From NCBI GenBank assembly GCA_958510875.1, contig OY294067.1, positions 136,803,726 through 136,867,725 of the forward strand: 64,000 nt of DNA, read 5' to 3'. How positions within the stretch are numbered: the stretch's first letter is position 1; each line of letters opens with the position of its first letter. Of this stretch, positions 23,727 to 34,241 are shown piece after piece. The notes beneath the pieces are model-generated. The model was not told the origin of the DNA. It worked only from the letters and a program-made list of their open reading frames with translations, and ran no database searches. This DNA is from Endomychus coccineus (lineage: Eukaryota; Arthropoda; Insecta; Coleoptera; Endomychidae). Position numbers and translations under genes: made by a program.

Positions 23727-23938
23727 GGCATTTGCCACTGTCAGTTTTTGATAATTTTGGAGACCATTTATATGATGATGATCCTATAGATGGGCACTCC
23801 ATGCAATTAATCAAATTAATTTTAAAAAATTATTTTAAATTAAGAATTCATCATGAAACCATGAAAAACCTAGATTTTTCAATAAAGAACCGATCACGAT
23901 CAATAAATACAAAAACTATATTGTTCCGAAATGAATAA
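23717..23938 (+). pseudogene. P-element transposase C-terminus, shifted frame
   Basis: This frame (ending TAA at 23936-23938) reads LIKLILKNYFKLRIHHETMK and ends NTKTILFRNE. It corresponds to the extreme C-terminal region of P-element transposases, which finish with a basic segment and a LILF.N-type end. It overlaps the end of the catalytic frame and joins directly to it, so roughly 200 or more residues between the two have been deleted. Confidence 0.65.
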
Positions 23939-26900
23939 CACAACATCTTTTTACACTTCTTCTTTTTATAGTACAATTTTTATCTTGTACTTTTGCCGTG
24001 TATCATTGAATGTCGAAAGCTTCTGTTAATTTTTTTTGTTCCCTTAATAATAATTAATTTGGAGCGTACCCAAAAAAGTTTCACTTTTATCGCTGTTATT
24101 TCAAGAATTTACTTTATCGATTATTAAAATAAACCTGATCGTAAACTTGAAAGATGTAGATAGTGATACAGAAATTTGACTTTCATTTTCAAGTTGATAT
24201 TATTAATTCATAAATAATGTATATTATTTATGGAAACCAACCCTGAAAATAGATGATTATCAAAATATACAAATCAACGCACGATTTTTAGTAGTAGAAT
24301 GAATCTAATATTTCAACAAATATTCAATTCGATTTGTGGCATCAAATAATAACGCATTACTTATGTACTAAATTCACTCGTTAGTTGAACTAAATGAAAA
24401 CGTAGTGGAAGTTAAAAGAATACTTTTTTGAGGAAATTCATTTTGAGTACATCTTGCATAATTTTCACAAGAGGTTCACTAATTGATATAAACAGTACAA
24501 CTACTGATAACTAAAAGTTCTAGATATAGATTTAAGCATTAATCTTCTTGGCTTTAAATTGATATCAGTATTGCATGACCAGTATTGAAAAAATAAATTT
24601 CACTCCACTGCTTTAAACATACAGTTCCTTAAAATATTGCACATTAACAATAACCCAAAATTACTCTATTTATCAGTATGTCTTTGCCCTTAAATCCGGC
24701 CTTGCTTTTCGAATTACCATATGTACCAACTTGATCCCTGTAGTAGCCTTCATATACCCCAGATGTGTTCAAAGAGGTTGAAAATGTAATAAGGGGATAT
24801 ATTAAGTACTCTTGCCCATATCTTTGAACTATGTATACTGAATTATTCGTTTTTACCAAGTTGAACATTGGTTTCAAGAATGTGTCATCATAATGTATAT
24901 TATTCCTACTATGTATACTGAATTATTCGTTTTTACCAAGTTGAACATTGGTTTCAAGAATGTGTCATCATAATGTATATTATTCCTACCATTTTTGAAA
25001 ATCACATTTTTGGGAGATGGTTGCTAGGGTTGCTACATTTCATATATTAGGTATGAGATTCATACATTTGAACAAAATGTTAATACCTCAATGCAAATAT
25101 ATGAGAAATTCTCATATATTTTAGATATTTTGCATTTTTTTAATTTGTTGAGCCATGGCATAATAATAACATAAATATCACTAGTCTTAAGATTTTTGAA
25201 AGTTGAGCCAAAGAGTTGTTATACCCTGTGGTGACGAAGTGGTTGAGCTTGGATCCATGCATTGAGGGAATTATCAAAATGTGGAAATCTTTGTTATCGT
25301 ATTTTGGAAGTCTACATGATTGCTCTATACAAATAAGAAATTGATTAAAAATTAAAGATAATGGAAATGAAATACCTGAAACCTATTTGTTATTTTCCAC
25401 TAGCTTTTTGAACATTTCTTAATAAGCCTTGATGAAAAACTGCAAAATGAAAACAAATTTGCTGAAAATTTAGAAAGAAAGATTGAGCAAAAGATTTGTT
25501 GTTTGCCTTCATTATTTCACAAAAATTGAAGAATTTGGATTCTCAACATTATATTATTTTCTCATAGTTTTTAAAATTGGAATAAAGTATATTAAAAAAT
25601 GTTTCAATTTTGAGACCAACAGTAATTGGTTCTACAGTATTTCTTTTTTAAACGATTTTGAATATGAAGAAATTTGTGTGGAGGTAGATTTTTTCCACCT
25701 CAACTTACGAAAAAAACATATGGATCATTTATTTGATGAAATATGTATTTTAAATTAGATTTTTTTTATATGCAACAATATTGAATAATTTTATGTCAAT
25801 GCCATGGAAATTTGGATATACATATTTAAGCAAACTTAGAATTCTGAAAATAAGATTATAAACCGCATAATAGTTATTTCCTGTATAATTATTACCTAAT
25901 TTCATCGACTGCACAATGTAGAACTCATCTATTCAATAATGGGAAATGAACATTTGTGCGAAATACGTTTTCTGTTAAAATAATCAAATCTCTAAACTGT
26001 AATAAGGACTACAATCCTTATCAAGTACTAAATATTAAGCAATTATTAGCTCCTATTATTTTATAGATGTTCTAAAATTCATATTCCATGTATTTTTCAT
26101 AAATCTAATAAATAATTTTTCTGATTATCATTTACAAAGTTGAACATCTGGCAACCCTATGGTTGGCATTTCATTCATTACAGTACTATGATAACTAACA
26201 TTATCCATAACAATGGTGGAAGGTTCTTACAAGATTTGGCTCTCCCTTTTCAGATTCCCCTTTCCTAATTCTAATATATTGTTGAGGATAGCAAAACTGT
26301 TTCTGTTTAATTTTATCAAAATTCATTTTCACTACAAATATATGAACTGTCAATTCAATTTTCAATTGGATATATCTCTATAATGTGTTGGTCACTGTTA
26401 AAATGAAATATTCCTGGTTTGTCGCGGATCTACTCGTTTAATGAAACTGTTCAAATCAATTTGTTCGAAAATTACCAGCAAATGAGTCTGATATTCTTAG
26501 CTTATATCTATATCTCTCTAATTACCAATATCGTCTAACTATACTATCTTGTATTTAATAATATTGCTTTTGTTTATAGTATTTGAAATATGAATATTTT
26601 ATAGTCACCTCAGTACACATATTGGTGTTTGCCCATGAAAGTGCATATTTAAATATAAGATTTAAAAATAAAAATTATTTTAGTTGATCAATGTTTTGCA
26701 TTTTTTTTAATCCAATAAATTATAATCAAATTATGTGTGTGTATAGTATAGTATCTACTCTCATCTACTTTAATTTTCACATTTCAAATACATTGTCATT
26801 CCAAGTTAACTTCATTTATTTATTTTGTAAACAGTGAATACATGTATTTATTACACTATTATTATTATTATAATCCTAAATAAAAGTATTTCAAAATGTC

Positions 26901-27372
26901 TAATTATTCCCCCATTAAAATTGTTGTTGCAGTATTCAAATTATAAAACCTGTATGAAGGAACATAAAATAACGTACGTTCTTTAAACGTGAAAATTTTT
27001 TCACATTTCGTTTCTCAATTCATGATTTAAATAATAAACTATAAAACAGTTCACACTGTGGATGCACTATAATGGGAAATAACCACCCTTATCCCATAAC
27101 CATTTTTAGTGGATAAGGGTGATCATTTCTCATTTATAGTGTAATGAATTAAAGTATGATATTTTTTGAGTAATTTACAACAACTACAACTACAACTTTA
27201 TTGTATACCTTCAGAACTGCACGCCCCTGGTTGACTTCAGGGCCACGGGAACATCATTGTTACAGCGTTGTCAATGAGGAGGAATTTGACAAAGAGGTCC
27301 GTTGGTTTTCTTTGTCATAGTTCATCTAATCATTGCGACAGGTCGGATGGAGTTTTATGAATGAGATGTTTC
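23939..27372. other. P-element 3' region without genes; 79-bp duplication
   Basis: AT-rich sequence with no convincing coding region. A 79-bp segment starting ACTATGTATACTGAATTATT is tandemly duplicated at 24828-24906 and 24907-24985 with essentially no differences, so the duplication is recent. A 91-codon frame at 25483-25758 has no recognised motif. Confidence 0.7.
27065..27141. repeat. 77-bp hairpin MITE-like repeat
   Basis: CACTATAA at the left is answered by TTATAGTG at the right, with an inner pair CACCCTTATCC and GGATAAGGGTG around a short loop. Related phrases (AAGGGTGATTGTTTATT with GTTATAGTGGATCC near 31428, GTTATAGCGTATCCACAG near 34950, ATCACCCTTATCCACTAAAA near 53650) show that it belongs to a dispersed family. 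Confidence 0.6.
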
Positions 27373-27397
27373 GTCTCCTTAGGATAATAGGTCTATG
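27373..27397 (-). repeat. P element right terminal inverted repeat (25 bp)
   Basis: Perfect inverted match to 17212-17236, followed at once by the duplication GGTGTAAC (27398-27405). Confidence 0.93.
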
Positions 27398-27739
27398 GGT
27401 GTAACCATTAAATGCAAAAACACAAGGTTAGGTTAGGTGAAAAATGTATTTATTTGGAAAATTGTAATTGTATAACTAACACCATGTATGATATATTGCG
27501 CTGGAACTTAGTATATAGCTGTGTGAGATATGACCAAATCGAAAACTCACCTTATCGAGAAAAAAAATGCCTAATGGTGGTTCTAAAATTTCGAACCGTT
27601 CAGCAGACTATAGTAGGCCTTGAATATATGAATATCTCCTAGTTGTCTACATATTTGAATAGTGCTCTTCGAGCGCTGTATCTTAGAAGGTAACAAAGAT
27701 ACCCGGAAAATTATGCATATCCGTCACAGTTTGCATACT

Positions 27740-28345
27740 AGGTTGTCCGTTCCCCGCATTTGTTGAGGTTCCTGATGTCAGCCGCAAGACCTGTCCAAAG
27801 GCGCCTGAGACGCTTTTCCACCTGCTATCGGCATGTTCGGCAAAAGCAGCCACGGCGTACACCCATCGCCATAATGCCTACCGGTGCTGTATTACCATTC
27901 GTACCGAACAGACCTAGAGCTGGTGCTACCTTACATGCCAGGTTTCCGTTATGCTTATGGTCCGACGAAAAGATAAAGTGGTCATATACCAGATGTTTTT
28001 CGGTCAATGTTTGGATGTTATTGACAGTTAGTTGATAGGTCCCATTTTGCTGCCACAATGGTTAACTGGCAAACTAAGTATTATCATCAATAATTTTTAG
28101 AGATAGAATTTAACGTTCTTTCGAAAAATGAAATGGATTAGAGTGAACATGTGGTTCATGCACGATGTTATGTCCTCCAGTTTTCCTATATGTACTTACG
28201 TGATTAATTGAACAAAATTATCTCTGATAAATAGGTATGAAGGGTTGATCCTCAAACGTAGTCACCGCGATCCCCGAACTTGGACTCGTTGGATACTTCT
28301 TCATGGGTACTCCCAACGAAATAGGTATTATGCAAGACTGTATTA
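27740..28345 (+). pseudogene. Tc1/mariner-like transposase relic
   Basis: A decayed transposase read across frames. RRLRRFST near 27800 recalls the HTH region, SDEKI near 27960 the first catalytic Asp box, and GPILLPQWLTG near 28045 the GP......LTG block. MWFMHDV near 28150 recalls WF.HDGAPPHF, with the second Asp, and SPRSPNLDSLDTSSW near 28270 recalls PPRSPDLTPLDFFLWG, with the third. It is richer in G+C than its surroundings. Same broad family as the intact copy at 15250, but far older. Confidence 0.55.
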
Positions 28346-31300
28346 CTCAGTCCTGTGGAACATTTGAACGTACAACAGACTATTTTGCATGACAAAAAAA
28401 CTCACTTATTTTGTAATTTGAATAGCAAAATTCCAAAGCATCATAAAATTTACACACAATCACAGCGGCGAATCAAATTTTTTTCTAATAATATCAGAAT
28501 CAGTTACACAGACTCCACAAACTTAATGTAATGATACTAAAACATCTGTCTTAGCTGCTATGGATCTTTCCCAACTTTAATAAAATTGGTTAAAACGTTT
28601 CAGAATGTTTCATTTAATTTCAATACACTGTCTCTCATTGATCACTGTATGATGTACGAAATTCAGGATACATATGCAGAGAAACTGTTTCTTTTGAAAT
28701 GATAGGTAGTCGTTCTTGGAACAATTCTTCCTTTTCAAACACTGTATACAGGGTGTTAAAACTGTCACAAACTGTGGATGCTGGGATGGTATGTCCCAAA
28801 ATATGCAGAAAAGTCTCAATGAAGATTAGTACATCAGGGAAATCCTACGTTTTTAATTTCACACTTATCCCAATGGCCCTTCAGTACTTATTTTTATCTG
28901 CACCAAAGATTGCGAGATACCGGTTCATTGGATATTTGATATCTAAAGAAATGTTATAATTGTAACCTTTATATCATAGATCAGAACAGACAACTAAATC
29001 CTTCATATTTATCTCTTGATCTTATTCATTTCAACAAATGAGAAATTACTATTTTCATATCTCAGGTGACTGTATGAAAATAAAAAAATGTAATGCATAA
29101 CATGATTCGTGTAGATTTGGATGTTTTTTATCGAATTTATTCACATTGATTTCGTATTGCGTAATGATAAAACAAGTTATCCACTCTTCAACCAATCAAT
29201 TAGGTACTAATTTAGGAGTATCATTTGATAATGCTACATAGTTATACATATGTTATTTTGTTTGAGGCATTAGTAATAAAGATAGCGTACAAAGGGGAAG
29301 CTGATTTTGAATAGGTAGATGGATAGAAATAGCTCACATCAACCATATTTTGCTATTATTGAGTATGATATATCTGAGAGTTCTAAGAATTGAATTTCTA
29401 ATTCTTAGATAAATTAATAGGATTCATATAGACCAAATTAAATAAGTCATAAATTTACCGTGGTTGTATAATCAGATAACAAGGAAAACCATAATTATCC
29501 ACGGTTGTGAAGTAAGACAGGAAATATATAAATTAGTTGAGAAAAGCAAAAGACCACAATTTGAAACCAATGAGGAAAATTACAGATAGGAATAAGTAAA
29601 AATGACTCAATTTGCTAACTGAAGAGCAACATAATTGTCCTGTTGTTTTTTGTGGTTGATGATACGGTCCTTTGGAAGGAACTTGGATTCCCTGTCGAAG
29701 TATATTTCTATATTTAAATAAAATAACTATCAAAAGTTCGATTTTCACTAGTTCAATCAATAGATGTGACTATATTTTCGCAAACACAGTAGCTTCTTCG
29801 AACAAATATTACAAAGTACGCATATTCCTATCATGTCACGTTCTGAAATCGTAACGAGCAACATCTATTGAAGTAATTGCTTAAATAAGTCAGTGTGTTT
29901 AACATAATAAGGTGAACTTCAAATTGATTTTATTACTAGTTTATTCTGTCATTTATTAACATCAATTTTATTTCTATAAAGGTCTACTTATTAGATTCTC
30001 ATAATACTGCATTTAACATGCTGAATGCATTTTTATAATAGTTTACTTATTACATCTCCAGATCACTGCATTTGTTTCTTGTTTTATGAACCTTCATTTG
30101 GGTACTGCATTTTTTGAATTCAATTTGATTTTTATAGTGGAAAAGTAAATGTAATATGACTTTTATAATGACATTTTTCAATTCGTACCCCCATTTTTGG
30201 TATACAGGGCACATTTGAGAATCATAAAAATTTTATCTAATAACTCGAATATTTATTAAGGTATCAAATTTAAATTAGGTAAACATCGTACCAAATTTGA
30301 AATTTAGTGATTCAACGTGAACAGTCACATCTTTTAAGAGACACAAAACAAGAACAATCGTCGCATGATCCAAATGGGGGCTCGTACACTCTGGCCGACC
30401 CTATTTTTTAGGACCTGCGCTAGTAACTTCTCAACTAACCTTATTTTGAGATAATCATTCATTTTTGATCATTTTTGTCTCCTATAAAATTTCGATAAAA
30501 TGTTTATTTTGCCATAATTTAGGAAGTTTTGATTCACGATTGGTGACTACGCGGCTTACGGTAATCTCATAATTTTCATATACGACTCTGAATCAAGTAG
30601 ACGCCTGTGCGCTGTGAAATTACCATGAGTACGCCACCATTTTTTTTACTGTCGAATTGAAAATTAAGAACTATTTTATTCCGATGGCGGCTACTTGGTA
30701 GCTTAAGGGTCCTGAGTACTTTAAAAGCATTTTTTGTATATACCGCAATTACATCCTAGCAAAAAGCATTTCCGATCATTAAACATAATGACACCCCTCT
30801 CTGTATATATATTCAATAATATTACACACAATAAAAAACATAGGTAATGCTCATCGGAGGCAGAACATTTACACTTATGACACAAGGACCAAAAATAATC
30901 GTCATTTACCGTTTTCCAGACTATCTGTTGGCCAACATAATCCCAATTATATGAGGAAGAAATGCCCAAGCAAATTGAACAGAACACCGATTTAGCAGAT
31001 ATTAAATTGAACTCCAGTTACAAACTGAAAAAAATTTCATACGAAAATTTCATTACTCGGTAGACGAATTTTTACAAGATACCGAATGGACAAGATAATG
31101 AAAAAACAATTAAATCACAACATATGGAACATTTTGTATCGTAAAAACTAAAACTATAATAGTGTATCCGATTATTATGAAGCCAAAAATCTTTATTTTT
31201 CAATTGAAATTTTTTGCTCTGTTTGGTTTTAATTAGAGATTATTATTATCGAACACTGATCTTAATAATACTGTAATCGTTAGTCATAATTATTCTATTG

Positions 31301-31490
31301 AAGTGTTTGTTTTTATATTATATATTTATATTTTTATACTATTTTGATATGTAAACACTGCCTCGTGTGAACATTCTATGTACTCGACACAATAAATCTA
31401 TCTTTTTATCTATCTATTCATCTATAAGGGTGATTGTTTATTATTTAAAGTGTTATAGTGGATCCGCTGTGTAAACTCTTTCATAGTTTA
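28346..31490. other. AT-rich region without genes; weak repeat edges
   Basis: No coding region recognised. Possible transposon edges: TATACAGGGTGTTAAAACTG near 28744 and TATACAGGGCACATTTGAG near 30200 resemble mariner-type termini. A non-LTR-like 3' tail of ATCTATCTTTTTATCTATC repeats lies at about 31396-31425, preceded by AATAAATC. Short diverged repeats with ATAATACTGCATTT recur near 30000 and near 32890 and 32970. Confidence 0.4.
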
Positions 31491-31499
31491 TTGCTAACC

Positions 31500-31995
31500 A
31501 TTTAGCAGAAAATGTTCCGAATACAATTTATCGAAAAAGGAGATATACTCAAAATTTGGTTAACGGTCTAAGACAGAGGGGAACTTTTAGCAAGGAACAG
31601 AGAGGAATGATTGCGGTCAACCTCGCATAATTCAACATGAACAGAACACCACACACACTTATGGCCTAAACAAAATACTGAAGGCGGAGGTAGAGGCGCA
31701 ACCATCAAGTAAATTTCGAAGTAACTGTGTAGTAGACAGGGGTAAATAATTTTCTTTTGTGTATTGTAATTTTACGAGGAAATTTGACTGGTCATCCATA
31801 TCTGCGATTTCTTGATGATTTGCCTCTAGAGGTAAGACAAAATATTTGGTTTTCAAATAGACGGAGCTCCTCCGCATTTTGCTATTCAATATTTACATCA
31901 ACGTTTTACTAATCGGTCGATTGGTTGGGGTCAGGATGCTCCTGTTAAATGACCACCCCGTTCGTCAGACGTTACACCCTTGAGTCATAGGATAT
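31500..31995 (+). pseudogene. mariner-like transposase relic with internal gaps
   Basis: Across frames: YLRFLDDLPLEVRQNIWF, then, after a frameshift, DGAPPHFAIQYLHQRF (second catalytic Asp region), IGWGQDAPVK and PPRSSDVTPLS (third Asp region). These align by eye with DLPLNLRRNTFF, DGAPPHFARAVREYL, IGRGQEAPIQ and PPRSPDLNP of the intact transposase at 15250-16329, so it belongs to the same family. The N-terminal half is mostly missing. CTAAGAGACAACCTGTATAG at about 32851-32870 may be its right terminus. Confidence 0.65.
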
Positions 31996-33000
31996 GTGTA
32001 TGTACTTTGTGTATATGGTGCTGATTACGAGCGAGAATCATCCAAGGTAAAACTTCTCTCAAGCTAGAGAGCCGTTGAGGTTGAAGTCAAATATTTTTCA
32101 AAAACTTTCATAATAGAGAGCTCTAATGTGAGTTGAGAAAAATTGAGGTAGTGTCGAGTAATTCACTTATACATCCATTTTTTCTCAATTTGATTTATTT
32201 TTTATGAACAATTTCATAATTTCAACAAAATGATGATGTGTTTTGAATAATTATTATTTTGTCATCATGCTTAGAGCTTCTTCAATAAGTAATAGTAGAT
32301 TATAAGCTCTAGAACAAGCGATAGCATTGGCGTTATACTGTTATGTTCAGAAAATTAATAATTATTGTATGTTCTTAGCAGATAGGGAAATTATTTTCAT
32401 TTTATTGGTATATTTAGTACTATTTTCTTCTGTGGCCACTGATCTTGAGTTATTTTTGGCTAGCTTTCAGTTTTAATATTTTTATTCTCATTCTAATTTA
32501 CTTCATTATTTCGTTTCAGTCCAAAATTGAAATGAATTAAATTATGAGACCAATACTTCTCAAATTATTCCCAACTGTCAATGGAGCAGGTACTGGAAAC
32601 TTGAAGGGGTCAGTGAGTCCGGGACTCACTATCTGGATTAGATGACAATTCCTTCTTTTATTTTTCTCGAACGATGTGACTCTTCACGTGAAACACTGAA
32701 ATAAATTTGAAATCAATACCTCATCAAATAATTTTAAACTTCGTATCCAGTATATCGATCACGGGGGTCCAAAATGAGAAATGACATTATAAAAGTTACA
32801 CAATCTCTGCTCAAAGAGTATAAAATATGTATGGATTGGCCTTTTTCTAAGAGACAACCTGTATAGTAGGGCATTTATTAGATCTTCATAATACTGCACG
32901 TAGCATCCATTTGATTAACATCAATTTGATTTCTAGTAGTTTATTTATTTATAAGTTCTGTATAATACTGCATTTGAGCAGCAGCCCTGAAGAGAAGACC

Positions 33001-33045
33001 TGAAGATGGCACATGAGATTGTGCCGAAGCGTCGTCATATCAACG
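33001..33045 (+). repeat. hammerhead-like PLE fragment
   Basis: CTGAAGA, stem GGCAC/GTGCC, then GAAGCGTC, with GAAGAC upstream and GTC downstream able to pair. Same architecture as the 13331-13593 hairpin, with more drift. Confidence 0.45.
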
Positions 33046-33352
33046 GTTTCTATCGAAACCAATCTACGACAACGCGGAGTAACACGTAGATTTTACACAC
33101 ATCTTTTCTAGTTTCGGTATTTAGATCCCATCATCAGAAGATATCCACTCTATAAAACACATTTACAAACACTAATATCTATATATATTTATATATTCAA
33201 TTTTCTGAATTATGAAGATAACTTAGATAATTTAACAAATAACAAATAGTACACTGTTAAGTTGGTTCAAAAATGACAAATATCACCCTAGAGTTGAGAA
33301 TAAAATATCACTCTATAATGATATATATAAAGATGGATAAACGTAAAACATT

Positions 33353-33427
33353 GGACCATAGGCGGGATTCGAACTCACATTTCTGGATGTCTAGTCGCTA
33401 GTCCACCACCACCACTATGTCCCGTCA
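33353..33427 (-). repeat. tRNA-like SINE head, third copy
   Basis: Diverged copy of the 13019-13093 unit on the minus strand. The B box reads GAGTTCGAATCC and the CCAGAAATGTG stretch is kept, while the D-loop region has expanded GTGG triplets. The AT-rich SINE body (GAAGATAACTTAGATAATTT, near 33212) is found 5' of it on the + strand, as in the palindrome. Hammerhead-like fragments lie on both sides (33001 and 33524), again as in the palindrome. Confidence 0.6.
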
Positions 33428-33523
33428 GATTCTCACATTTTTGTGAATATAATTCTCTGAAAGGATGGTCGATCATTCAAACTGAGTTTTAGTTTCAGTT
33501 CAAGCCTCAAGCCTGCCCTGAAG

Positions 33524-33575
33524 ATGCCACCTGTAATGGTTGGTTAAACGTCGTCAAGGCGTGCTAATGTGAATC
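33524..33575 (+). repeat. second hammerhead-like PLE fragment
   Basis: CTGAAGA, stem II GCCACC/GGTTGG, TTAAACGTC in place of GAAACGTC, and flanks GCCT/AGGC that may form stem I. Degenerate. Confidence 0.35.
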
Positions 33576-34073
33576 GGAATCCATCCATCGAAAGCCAAGA
33601 ATTTCCAAGGTTAGGTAAAAATGTTCTTTCATACCCAAATACATTCAGCATAAACCTACATGAGAATATCAATTCTTATGTTTGAGGACTTTCTAAGGCA
33701 AAAATACACTGTTGTTTGTCTTTTTACTAGATTTATATTAACTTCATTAAATCACCTATAATGCTTATATTATAGTAATAATTACTTACATATATTAAAA
33801 AATGTACTTACATACTATATAGAACTAATTCAGCTTGAATAAGGTTCTGAACGTAATAGTTTGTCAGACAGTTAGGTGCGACAAACGTTCATATAATGTA
33901 ATAATGAATAAGAGATGAGAACGTACATCTCAACTTAGTCCTATATGCTGCCTTTATATTGAAGATGTGTGACTCCGTCTCTCACTATTGTACCTCTTAG
34001 AAATTCTGATGCACGTGAAATCACTGTTGTTCAACTAAATAATACCCGTAGTGCAAAAATTTTAAACTTCGAA

Positions 34074-34241
34074 ATGGTTTCCATGATAATTGTGATTTCA
34101 ACTGCTTTGGTAGCGATAACAAGTGCCGTTGAATTCCGTATTGTTAATCGCGGAAAAGGTGAGATATGGATTGGTATTCAAGGTAATCCTGGACATCCAC
34201 ACCTTAAGAATGGCGGATTCGTGCTTTCTCCACACAGACAG
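34074..34241 (+). CDS. thaumatin-like protein, exon 1 (signal peptide and N-term)
   Basis: First coding exon of a secreted thaumatin-like protein. From ATG 34074 the product starts MVSMIIVISTALVAITSA, a good signal peptide, then VEFRIVNRGKGEIWIGIQGN, the first strand of the thaumatin fold, and ends SPHRQ at a GTAAAA donor. The in-frame region upstream is open to 33969, but the start at 34074 puts the signal peptide at the N-terminus. Together with 46685-46909 and 51919-52260 it makes 244 codons, with phase 0 at both junctions. TLPs are PR-5-type beta proteins, some antifungal or glucan-binding; in insects a defence or digestive role is proposed but not settled. Intron 1 is about 12.4 kb. Confidence 0.9.

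Larger units (their letters stand above)
17697..23938 (+). pseudogene. THAP/P-element transposase gene, spliced and broken
   Basis: A P-element transposase would bind the element ends through an N-terminal THAP C2CH finger and excise the element using GTP as cofactor. Exons read by eye: 17697-17761 (MVRQCQVCKRLD...FH, first Cys pair), 20249-20452 (FPADRERRKIW and VCANHF, completing the THAP finger), 20762-20806, 21229-21280, about 21314-21457, 21522-21750 (basic coiled-coil-like KRRR...LQTTVRRLRLRI) and 22671 onward (catalytic part). Donors are GT(T/A)AGT/GTAATT/GTAAGT-like and acceptors are CAG or TAG. Phase fits at every junction checked except between the fourth and fifth exons, where one or two bases are unaccounted for. 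Defects: an in-frame TGA at 22980-22982, and a frame change with a large internal loss at about 23712-23730. Confidence 0.85.
17212..27397 (+). mobile_element. full-length P-element-type transposon with later insertions
   Basis: A 10,186-bp element bounded by perfect 25-bp terminal inverted repeats (17212-17236 and 27373-27397, starting CATAGACCTATTATCCTAAG) and an 8-bp direct duplication GGTGTAAC on both sides. Inside is a spliced gene coding for a THAP-type zinc finger joined to a P-element transposase (17697-23938). The 5' flank of the gene (17237-17696) and the 3.4 kb after it (23939-27372) contain no other gene. The size is inflated by a 2.3-kb Harbinger-like insertion in intron 1 and a non-LTR tail in a later intron. 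The transposase is broken, so this copy can only move with help from another source. Confidence 0.93.

Noticed and set aside
25483..25758. 91-codon frame in the P-element 3' region
   Set aside because: AT-driven composition (Phe/Ile/Lys/Asn), no motif and not needed for a P element.
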